Part shown: positions 40,435 to 49,371 of the stretch, piece after piece
Layout: every line of letters begins with the position of its first letter
How positions within the stretch are numbered: position 1 is the first letter of the stretch
Assembly: GCA_947498785.1 (NCBI GenBank)
Contig: CANMLS010000028.1
Coordinates: forward strand, 1-64,000
From: an uncultured Aquimarina sp.
Lineage (GTDB): Bacteria > Bacteroidota > Bacteroidia > Flavobacteriales > Flavobacteriaceae
Direction: 5' to 3'
Length of the DNA stretch: 64,000 nt
Notes under the pieces: model-generated
The model's database searches: none
Seen by the model: the letters and a program-made list of their open reading frames with translations, nothing else
Told to the model about the DNA's origin: nothing
Made by a program: the position numbers and the translations under genes

Positions 40435-40593
40435 ATGAATTTTTTAGATCAATATTATCAAAATGAATTTTTGGCCAAGTGGATATATGGTGAACTTACA
40501 ACAAAAGAACTTAATTCGTTCGTTAATTCAACCTTATATAAGAATTTAGTATTTTCGACCTTATCCAAAAATGACTCTATAAAAGAAAGCTAA
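40435..40593 (+). CDS. 52-aa small protein resembling the N-terminal anti-sigma segment of FecR
   Basis: MNFLDQYYQNEFLAKWIYGELTTKELNSFVNSTLYKNLVFSTLSKNDSIKES; FLxKWxxGxLxxxExxxFxNSxxY shared with the next gene (FLGKWLSGDLSNEEHKAFENSKDY). Confidence 0.6.
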   Translation: MNFLDQYYQNEFLAKWIYGELTTKELNSFVNSTLYKNLVFSTLSKNDSIKES

Positions 40594-40603
40594 TAAAAGT
40601 GAT

Positions 40604-41512
40604 ATGAATAAAGATAATTTTTTAGGAAAATGGTTATCTGGAGACCTTTCTAATGAGGAACATAAAGCTTTTGAGAATTCAAAAGACTATTTGGCATATA
40701 AAGATATATTAAAAGGAGTAGAAAGATTTGAAAGACCTGTTTTTGACATAGAAAAAGGTTTAAAAGAGCAAAAAATCTACAATGTTTCTTATAAAGCATC
40801 CAAAACGTCAAAAAAGATTGCACTTAGAATATGGATGTACAGTGCGGCAGCGGTAGTTTTGATTATTATTGGATTGAAAACCATGTTTTTTCAAGATATC
40901 ACAATACGTACTAAAATGGCGCAAATCCAAACAGTAACACTACCTGATAATTCTGTAGTGACTCTAAATGCAGGTTCTTCTTTAACATATGATAAAGATT
41001 CTTTTATAGAAGATAGAGAGCTTCGGTTAAATGGAGAAGCTTTTTTTGATGTAAGTAATGGGTCTACGTTTACAGTGAGTACTAAAAATGGGAAGATTAC
41101 CGTTTTGGGGACCGAATTTGACGTATATTCTAGAAATCAAAAATTAGAAGTACATTGTTTCGAAGGTAAAGTGAGTGTTGAGAAAGATGATAATAAGGTG
41201 ATTCTTACTCAGGGAAAAGGTACTAAGTATAATGAAAACGACAGTTTATCTTTATTTGAAGTAACAAAACCAAAACCAGATTGGTTAGATGGTAAAAGTT
41301 ATTTTCATGAGGTGCCTCTTGAGCAACTTATAAAAGAATTAGAAAGACAGTATGACATTAAAATTAATGTTGGAAGCGTAGATGTAAAAAGAATATTTAC
41401 AGGTTTCTTTAATCATGATGATCTAGAAACCGCGCTGCGAACTAGTTTTAACCCTATGAATATTAGTTATACATTTGAAGGAGAAAAAATTATAGTCCTA
41501 AGAAATAAGTGA
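40604..41512 (+). CDS. FecR family anti-sigma factor
   Basis: Single TM; QTVTLPDNSVVTLNAGSSLTYDKDSFIEDRELRLNGEAFFDV; ITVLGTEFDVYSRNQKLEVHCFEGKVSV. Confidence 0.95.
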   Translation: MNKDNFLGKWLSGDLSNEEHKAFENSKDYLAYKDILKGVERFERPVFDIEKGLKEQKIYNVSYKASKTSKKIALRIWMYSAAAVVLIIIGLKTMFFQDITIRTKMAQIQTVTLPDNSVVTLNAGSSLTYDKDSFIEDRELRLNGEAFFDVSNGSTFTVSTKNGKITVLGTEFDVYSRNQKLEVHCFEGKVSVEKDDNKVILTQGKGTKYNENDSLSLFEVTKPKPDWLDGKSYFHEVPLEQLIKELERQYDIKINVGSVDVKRIFTGFFNHDDLETALRTSFNPMNISYTFEGEKIIVLRNK

Positions 41513-44127
41513 TACGTTTTGAGTTCGTTGTATTATTAATATGTTTTTGGAGTATGTCTAGTTATTCTCAGCAAATAGACATTACTGAAAATGAATCTAT
41601 ATCTAATATTCTAGAAACGTTTACAAAACAACATCAATTTAGATTTTCGTATGATGTCGATGCTATCAAGAATATAAAATTAAAAATTGATTCAGGCTCA
41701 ATCTCCATTGATTCATTATTAAAAGAAATAAAAGAGCAAACACCATTTTTATTACAAAAGGTTGACGATGGTGGTTATATTTTAATAAAAAATGATGATA
41801 CAATAGAAATATGTGGTTTTGTAATTGATTCAGTATCTACTTTTGAACTTACTCAAGCAAACATTATAAACGATAATGATGTCATTCAACTTACAGATGA
41901 ACAGGGTTATTTTAAATTACAATTGAGACCAAAAGATTCAATTTCTATATCGCATTTAGGATACAATACAAGGACAATTAAAGCCTCAGAATTCTCAGGC
42001 TCGAGTTGTGATACGATTAGGTTATATCCAGAAGTTCAAAATTTAAGTCAAGTAATAATTAATGAATACCTTACAACAGGTGTCCAAAAAAATAAAGATG
42101 CTTCTATTAATGTATCCACCAAAAAACTTAGAATTCTCCCAGGGCTTGTAGAACCAGATGTTCTGCAGAGTTTACAATTATTACCAGGAGTAAATAGTCC
42201 AACAGAAGATCCTTCTGGATTATATATTAGGGGAGGAACTCCAGATCAAAATCTGATACTCTGGGATGGTATAAAGATGTATCATAATGGTCATTTTTTT
42301 AATCAAATATCAACTTTTAATCCCTACATAGTCAAAAATGTAAAGGTATATCGAGGAGGGACCAGTGTACGATATGGAGATCGTATTTCTGGAGCAGTGA
42401 TTATAGAGTCTGATGATGATCTGACTAAAAAATTTAAAATAGGAGGAGGGGTAAACTTTACTCACGCTGATGTTTTTGTTAAAGTTCCTTTGTCAGAAAA
42501 AATAGGCGTGATGGCAGCTTTCCGAAGATCTACTACTGATCTGTATAGAAATATAGCATATAACAATTTGGTTCGAAAAGTCTTTCAAAATACTAGAGCA
42601 GATATTCCAAATAGTAATGTACAAGAAACCTTAGAAAAAGAATCTAGAGAAGATGATTTTTCCTTTTCTGATACAAATATTAAACTTGTATGGTATCCAG
42701 ATAAACAAAATACAATAAAATTTAGCGGCATATTTGCAGAAAACAGATTGGATAATATTAGAAATATAACGGATACTATTAATTCTTATGGTCGTATCAG
42801 TGATATTTTAAAGCTTAGAAACTTAGGAGCCAGTCTAAACTGGAGAAGAGAATATTCTAACCATATCACCCAGAGAACAAATGTTTATTTTTCATCATAC
42901 GATACTCGATATAAGATCATAGGAAATATTACAAATGGAACATTAAATATTGATGAAAATAATCAAGTAAAAGATATAGGAGCAGAGTACGCATTAGATA
43001 TTTTGCTGACTCCAAAACAAACGCTAGGTGTTGGATATCAGTTTGTTTATAATGAGGCAAATTATATATTAAACGAAACGTTTACTGGGGATATTGGAGA
43101 AGAATTTGACGATAGAGTTAAAGGTACAGGAAATAACCATACTTTATTTTCTGAATATACTTATAAATCCAGAAAATTACATATGAATTTTGGATTTAGA
43201 GGTTCTTATTTAGGTAACACAGAGCAATTTTTTATAGAACCACGTATGTTTTCTTCTTTAAAAGTGTTAAAAAACCTTAGACTTACTACTTCAGCAGAAT
43301 TAAAAAATCAGCAACTTAACCGCTTGGTTACATTTGGCAGTATTTATAACCAAATTGAAAGTTTACCAGTTGCTGATAATGTATGGATTCTTTCTGGAAC
43401 AATGGAAAATGGTGAACCTGTTTTTATTCCTGTAATAAAAAGTATGCAATTTACTTTTGGATCGTTATATACTTTTAAAGGATGGAATTTTGATTTAGAA
43501 GCCTACTATAAAAAGCTAACTGATATTACATCTATAAATAATTTTATTTTAGATGTTGCTTCTCTGGATACTGGAAATGCTTTTGAAATAGGAAAAGAAG
43601 AACGTATCGGTTTTGATTTTTTACTAAAGAAGAGAATTCAGAATTATAGATTCTGGATTGGATATTCATTAAGTAAAGCTCTAGTTACTTTTCCCAGTAT
43701 ACAGCAAAATGCTTTTTCAGGAAATTTTGATCAACGTCATGTATTTAATATCTCCCAAACATTAAAAGTTAATAATTTTGAGTTCGCACTTGGATGGAAT
43801 TACGCTACAGGAAGACCTTTAACAAGACTCTTAAGAGATGTAGATAATGTAGCAGATGGTATTAGGATAGATCCAAAAGGAATCAATTCTAGTAGATTTA
43901 AGGATTATCATAGACTCGATGCTTCTGCGGTATATAGATTCAATTTTAATGCCAAAAAACCGTGGGGAGGAATGATTGGATTCTCTATTCGTAATATTTA
44001 TAATAGAAAAAATACGATTACTCAAGGACTTTCTCAAGGAGAGGATGAAAATGGATTTTTTATAAAAAGTTTCGAAAATAAATCATTACAACTTACACCA
44101 GATGTAGTTATCCGTTTTAATTTTTAA
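41509..44127 (+). CDS. STN-domain TonB-dependent receptor (FecA-like)
   Basis: STN-like N-terminus ISNILETFTKQHQFRFSYDVDAI; plug LPGLVEPDVLQSLQLLPGVNSPTEDPSGLYIRGGTPDQNLILWDG; GTG start overlapping the fecR stop (GTGA). Confidence 0.93.
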   Translation: MIRFEFVVLLICFWSMSSYSQQIDITENESISNILETFTKQHQFRFSYDVDAIKNIKLKIDSGSISIDSLLKEIKEQTPFLLQKVDDGGYILIKNDDTIEICGFVIDSVSTFELTQANIINDNDVIQLTDEQGYFKLQLRPKDSISISHLGYNTRTIKASEFSGSSCDTIRLYPEVQNLSQVIINEYLTTGVQKNKDASINVSTKKLRILPGLVEPDVLQSLQLLPGVNSPTEDPSGLYIRGGTPDQNLILWDGIKMYHNGHFFNQISTFNPYIVKNVKVYRGGTSVRYGDRISGAVIIESDDDLTKKFKIGGGVNFTHADVFVKVPLSEKIGVMAAFRRSTTDLYRNIAYNNLVRKVFQNTRADIPNSNVQETLEKESREDDFSFSDTNIKLVWYPDKQNTIKFSGIFAENRLDNIRNITDTINSYGRISDILKLRNLGASLNWRREYSNHITQRTNVYFSSYDTRYKIIGNITNGTLNIDENNQVKDIGAEYALDILLTPKQTLGVGYQFVYNEANYILNETFTGDIGEEFDDRVKGTGNNHTLFSEYTYKSRKLHMNFGFRGSYLGNTEQFFIEPRMFSSLKVLKNLRLTTSAELKNQQLNRLVTFGSIYNQIESLPVADNVWILSGTMENGEPVFIPVIKSMQFTFGSLYTFKGWNFDLEAYYKKLTDITSINNFILDVASLDTGNAFEIGKEERIGFDFLLKKRIQNYRFWIGYSLSKALVTFPSIQQNAFSGNFDQRHVFNISQTLKVNNFEFALGWNYATGRPLTRLLRDVDNVADGIRIDPKGINSSRFKDYHRLDASAVYRFNFNAKKPWGGMIGFSIRNIYNRKNTITQGLSQGEDENGFFIKSFENKSLQLTPDVVIRFNF

Positions 44128-45007
44128 GAACTTCTTTTAATATTCAAGAAATTTTAATCAACTACATAAGAATTATATAAATAGTTCTGGTAAGGTTAAA
44201 ATAATGATTAACATTGCTAAGACAGTTGTAACATGAGTTTTTAAGAATTGAGTTTAAAAAACCATCGAATTGAGTAGTTTTAATCTCAGGAAATTGATTG
44301 TTTTAAAAGACCTTCAAAAGTAATGTTTCATTAAATTAGACAAATTTTGTATATAGTTTAATGTATTCCAAATGTATCCAGTATTTTGATAGAGGTACTC
44401 ATAATGTATACCTTAATTTTATCACAACGAATTTTGTTTTTATAATTTCGTAATACCAAAATATCAATCATTCTTTTTAATCCATAATATGCAAACTTTC
44501 AATGAACGTAAAACAAACCTAATTTTAAATAACTTCTCATAGGTTTTAGAGTAATATTCTCGCATAGAATGGCTATAATAAATTAAGATTGTTTCTAAAT
44601 ATTTCTTAATCCTTAATATCTGATACTATAGTAATAGTAGTAGATTAAAACTAATTTAACTAAACTTACTTTTGAAAACATGAAAAACTATTCTTACCGA
44701 TTTTTAACTATATAAGACAGAGAAAACGACTCCATAAGCAGGCTATTTTTTTATTTTAATTTACTTTCTTAATTAATGTTAAGAATAGATATGTTTTAAT
44801 CCAAAAAAAAATCCATTTTGGTACAACTAAATCATATAAATTATTATAAAACTTCTTTCTGTAGCGGTTACATTGAATATTGTAATCATTTAAAGAATAA
44901 GCCCGTGAAGAGATGCTTGCTCCTCTAAGTCTACCCTTATATTTTTTAGAATACAACAAAAATAAATTAATTCTAGCACAAAAATTTAATTACTTAAGCT
45001 AATAACC

Positions 45008-48000
45008 ATGAAAAATTTTTTAAGATTCTTGACTATTTTATGTCTAATTTATAGCTCATCATATGGGCAGTTGGATACGGATTATTTTAATTTTTTGAAA
45101 TCAAATACAGTAGCATCTGATAACTCTTTAGAATGGGTTCAATTTGGCCCTGGCATGTCTGGGTATTGCGAATTTTTTTGGTGTCACCCTACAGATCCCA
45201 ATACCATGCATATGAGCCCGGATATGTTTAACGCATACGGAAGTTTTGATGCAGGTGAATCTTGGCAAACTATTAAAGATTTTGATGGTCAGGATAGAAA
45301 TATGAGACGTACATATGATATTGAGTTTTCTAGACAAAATCCTAATTTGGGCTTTGCGATTGATGAAACAGGAGGTGTTTTTAAATCAATAGATAAAGGT
45401 AGAACTTGGAAGAAAACATTCTCGATAGGAAAAGCGCATTCTGAAATTGCCGTAGACCCATCGAATGATAACAATTGGTATATCGGAGCAGGATCTTGGT
45501 GGGATGTCAAAGGAACCCATAGAACTTTAGCTAATCAAAAGGCTAACCTTCGTAGTACAGCAATATCTGGACATATCTATAAAAGCACAGATAAAGGAAC
45601 TACATGGAGAAAAATAAGTAATGGATTGCCGTCTGCATTAAGTGTTGCTAAGATCATAGTTGATCCTAGAAATTCGAATAATATTATAATGGCTGCTAAT
45701 ACTGGTGTTTATCGCAGTACAGATAAAGGAGAGAGTTGGTCTCCAAGTAAAACAGGTTTAACAAACAACCTGCCAAAAGATATGTCATATTATTATGATG
45801 AAAGTCAAAACAAATTTGTTTTATATATAGTTGAACAAACAAATTATATTAAACAAGGAAATACTACTAGATCTAAAGGGGGAATCTTTAAAAGTACAGA
45901 TGGAGGGCAAAATTGGACTTCTATCACTGGTGATTTGGGCTTTGATTTAACAAAGGTTACAGATTATACAACCAGATCAAAGTATAAAAGAGCAGTTTCA
46001 AAATGGTTAAGTATTCCTTCAAATCGAGTTGGTAATTTTCCAACTCATACAATTCCAACATTTCATAAAATTAGAGTAAATCCAAAAAATCCAGATGAGA
46101 TATACCTTTCTCATAATGTAAAGCATGATTTTTCTTTTGGTCCAGGTGATGTTTGGAAAACAGAAAACGGAGGAGTAACATGGTTTCCGTGTGCAAGAAC
46201 AGGGAAATATTGGAAAAACGGTCAAGATAGAGACTACTGGGAGAGTAGAGGTATTCCAACAGGTATGAATACTACTTTTGCTCATTTGCAGCATGAAATG
46301 GAACAATCAGCTGGGTACTCTGGATGTAGATTTATTGAGATCAATTCAATGGGCGAAATGTATGCAAGTATTGAACAACAAGTCTTAAAGTCGTCTGACG
46401 GAGGAAGAAACTGGAAACAAATAGATGATTATGAGACCGCCACTGGTAGTAAAGGATGGGTAGGAAGAGGAGGAAGTAATTTACCAGGAAGGTATATTTT
46501 ATTAGAAACAGGTGTTCCGGATAAAAAAATGTTTTGCAGTGGAGAGCATGGTTTATGGGAATCAGCTCCTTTAAAAGATCATCCAAACCCTAATGCAGTA
46601 GCTGTAAAGCAAATAGAAGGACAAGTTAATGAACCTAATGCAGCTACATCTATAGGTTATGTTGCCGTACATCCTCAAAATCCAAATATTCTATATACTC
46701 TTCAATTTAGGCAAGATCATAGGGATAATTTTCGTAGATCTATCGATGGAGGTATGACTTGGGAAAATATTTCAACTCCAATAAATCACCCAGATACCAA
46801 TTTATCTGGAGAGAGAATATTTTCATACTCCATATTAATAGACCCGATTACTCCTGAAAACATTTATTTCTGTGTAATTAGAGATGCCCCTGCAGAGGTA
46901 AATAGCTCGATTCCTGCGGGAAATTTTAATAATTTTGGTGTTTATAAAAGTACAAATGGAGGGTTTGATTGGCGAATCATGAACCAGGGTTTTCCAGCAG
47001 GAGCAAGCATTCGCAGGTTAAAAATGCACCCAACAGAAAGCTCAGTTATATACGCTGCTTCTAATTGGAGTTCCAAAAATAGAGTTGCGGGAGGGTTGTA
47101 TAAAACAATTAATAAAGCAGTTTCCTGGACCAAAGTAAATATTCCATCAGTTATTAAATCGGTCAATAATGTACATATTGATAAAACAACAAATGATATT
47201 TATATTTCTTGTGGTAGAAAGACAGGTAGCAATGGCGAAGGAGGAGTCTGGAGAAGTAAAGACGAAGGAGCTTCTTGGCAAAAAATATTTGACTTGCCTT
47301 ATGTTTGGCAGACAGAAACATCACCAATTAATCCAGACATAATTATCGTAAGTGTTCCATGGAATATACAAGCAAAAAATATGGGAGCTTTTTTATCAAG
47401 AAATGGAGGTGAAAATTGGATTAAAATCAATAAAAATTTAGCACACCCTGAAGCAATTACAGACATTCGTCCAGACAATAAAAATGAAAATGTGTTTTGG
47501 AGTGCAGGTTGGGGTAGTGGTTGGTATAAAGGAGTTTTTAAAGATATCACAACAAGTCAATTAATTGAAAATGGCGCCTATTATATTGGTTCAGTAACTT
47601 CTAATCAACGTTTACTATCTAGAGAACTAGAGTCGCACAGTGCAAGAATGACTAATCCAGGAAATTATAATGATCAACGATGGGTCTTTACCCATCTCGA
47701 TGATAATATATATAACATTAAGAATGAAAGAACAAATCGATACCTTGAGGTTTCTTTGGCAAACTGCGGTAATGGAAAAGATGTAGGAACATTGACCTCT
47801 GGAGAATCAAATCATCAAAAATGGAAAGTTATCAAAAATGGTTCAAATACATATTCATTTAAACCATTACATTGTCAAAGAGTTGCATTAGATAGGGCGG
47901 GAGGAGCTTTGAATGCTAATGTTCAGACATGGGAGTACGCTTCAACAAATACTAATCAAAAATGGGAAATTGTTGCTGTCAACAGTTTTAAAACAAATAC

Positions 48001-48244
48001 TTCAAGTTTTAATACTCAAACTCAAAACGTCATAGAAGCATTTCCTAATCCATCCAAAAATAATATATCTATACGTGGAATTAGTTATGGTGATGAAATA
48101 AAAGTGTATACACTATTAGGAGCATTGGTCATCAGTAAAATAGCCAAAGAGGGAGAAGAAAGTTTAGATGTTTCTTGTTTAGAATCAGGACCATACTTAC
48201 TATCAGTGTCAGGAAAAGATAAAATCAAATTTATAAAAGAATAA
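45008..48244 (+). CDS. Secreted BNR/Asp-box beta-propeller protein with ricin-type lectin domain and T9SS type A sorting domain
   Basis: About 11 Asp-box-like motifs (STDKGTTW, STDKGESW, STDGGQNW, SSDGGRNW, SIDGGMTW, STNGGFDW, SKDEGASW); ricin-like YNIKNERTNRYLEV...NQKWEIV; C-terminal VIEAFPNPSKNNISI...PYLLSVSGKDKIKFIKE. Confidence 0.87.
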   Translation: MKNFLRFLTILCLIYSSSYGQLDTDYFNFLKSNTVASDNSLEWVQFGPGMSGYCEFFWCHPTDPNTMHMSPDMFNAYGSFDAGESWQTIKDFDGQDRNMRRTYDIEFSRQNPNLGFAIDETGGVFKSIDKGRTWKKTFSIGKAHSEIAVDPSNDNNWYIGAGSWWDVKGTHRTLANQKANLRSTAISGHIYKSTDKGTTWRKISNGLPSALSVAKIIVDPRNSNNIIMAANTGVYRSTDKGESWSPSKTGLTNNLPKDMSYYYDESQNKFVLYIVEQTNYIKQGNTTRSKGGIFKSTDGGQNWTSITGDLGFDLTKVTDYTTRSKYKRAVSKWLSIPSNRVGNFPTHTIPTFHKIRVNPKNPDEIYLSHNVKHDFSFGPGDVWKTENGGVTWFPCARTGKYWKNGQDRDYWESRGIPTGMNTTFAHLQHEMEQSAGYSGCRFIEINSMGEMYASIEQQVLKSSDGGRNWKQIDDYETATGSKGWVGRGGSNLPGRYILLETGVPDKKMFCSGEHGLWESAPLKDHPNPNAVAVKQIEGQVNEPNAATSIGYVAVHPQNPNILYTLQFRQDHRDNFRRSIDGGMTWENISTPINHPDTNLSGERIFSYSILIDPITPENIYFCVIRDAPAEVNSSIPAGNFNNFGVYKSTNGGFDWRIMNQGFPAGASIRRLKMHPTESSVIYAASNWSSKNRVAGGLYKTINKAVSWTKVNIPSVIKSVNNVHIDKTTNDIYISCGRKTGSNGEGGVWRSKDEGASWQKIFDLPYVWQTETSPINPDIIIVSVPWNIQAKNMGAFLSRNGGENWIKINKNLAHPEAITDIRPDNKNENVFWSAGWGSGWYKGVFKDITTSQLIENGAYYIGSVTSNQRLLSRELESHSARMTNPGNYNDQRWVFTHLDDNIYNIKNERTNRYLEVSLANCGNGKDVGTLTSGESNHQKWKVIKNGSNTYSFKPLHCQRVALDRAGGALNANVQTWEYASTNTNQKWEIVAVNSFKTNTSSFNTQTQNVIEAFPNPSKNNISIRGISYGDEIKVYTLLGALVISKIAKEGEESLDVSCLESGPYLLSVSGKDKIKFIKE

Positions 48245-48572
48245 GAATGAGAAAAGAATTTTTATAGTAAATTGAAAAGAGGTTTAAACTACTTTGTTAA
48301 CTCTAATACTGAAACTTAAATGTATATAAAAGAGCTTATGTATTGACAATCAATGTCTTTAGGTCAAGATGCGTTATAGGAAGCATACCCTCTAATTTAT
48401 ATATAAAAATCGAAACTGGAGTGATCCTAATCTCTGAGAGAATAACAAATACTTTTTAAACTTTTATTGGCATTAAATCCCGTTACCTAAAGTATCTGGT
48501 AATGGGATTTTAAATAACTAAATTTTATATTTTAATGTGAATAATAAGAATTTGGTTTTAAAAAGCCATTTT

Positions 48573-48589
48573 CGCTTCCGCTCGAAGCG
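48573..48589. repeat. Short GC-rich hairpin CGCTTC-cgctc-GAAGCG
   Basis: Inverted repeat in otherwise AT-rich intergenic DNA. Confidence 0.3.
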
Positions 48590-48737
48590 ACAGAAGAAAA
48601 ATTATATTACATATACCCTTTGTCCATACCCAGGATTACAAGGGTTTTTGATTAAAAATTTACTTATCTTCGATATAATTTTCTATCAAAAATCACTACC
48701 ATTGTCGTAAATTTTCTTACATCGAAATCACGTTATT

Positions 48738-49254
48738 TTATTTATTATCAGGATTATAATTGCCATGATGATATCTTTTTTTTTCTTTTTTATAATGTCG
48801 ATTATCATGATTACGATAATTAGGCTTCCAATTTTTACTATAATGAGAGGTGTGGGTTATAGTACATCCATCAATACCACAATACCCGCAACCGTCATAG
48901 TGAATATTACCTTCTGTCTCCCGTATTCTGTTATGCCTATTATAATATATATGTAATCCACCAATTTAATATATTAATCCCCTTCTGTTATATCGAATTG
49001 ATATTGTACCAATTCTACGTATCCTATTGTATCTATCATAGCTGATATAATTGAATCCAACCTTTTTTAGTCTACCGTAATAATCATATCTGATACACCA
49101 TCCACCACGATAGAAGGATAATACAACTTTTTTATCTAATAACAATTCTTGTACAGATATCTTTTTATTGATTAGTCATTATTTTGAGTGTACTTTCTGA
49201 ATGTTTCTCTGCAGATTGATCAGCACGAGCTTTTAGATCTTGAGTAAGTGACAT
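48738..49254 (-). pseudogene. Chimeric pseudogene: peroxiredoxin-like N-terminus joined to YGR-repeat secreted-protein C-terminus
   Basis: Reverse strand: MSLTQDLKARADQSAEKHSESTLKIMTNQ*; shifted frame LINKKISVQELLLDKKVVLSFYRGGWC, then IRYDYYGRLKKVGFNYISYDRYNRIRRIGTISIRYNRRGLIY*IGGLHIYYNRHNRIRETEGNIHYDGCGYCGIDGC...NPDNK*; one frame change and one in-frame stop. Confidence 0.7.
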
Positions 49255-49371
49255 TGTTTTTGATTTAAGATTATATGTCTGCTCTTAGCCGATATAATGG
49301 GACGTTCATTTTTAATGTTTTTTTGTATCGAAAGAAAATATAATCTTCCTTTAAACGAGATGAATGGGATG

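Noticed and set aside
46019-46586. Minus-strand ORFs inside the Asp-box gene
   Set aside because: Antisense frames within a clearly coding plus-strand gene; no independent evidence
48765-48956. 63-aa plus-strand hydrophobic ORF
   Set aside because: Lies antisense to the chimeric pseudogene; Ile/Met/Phe-rich artefact
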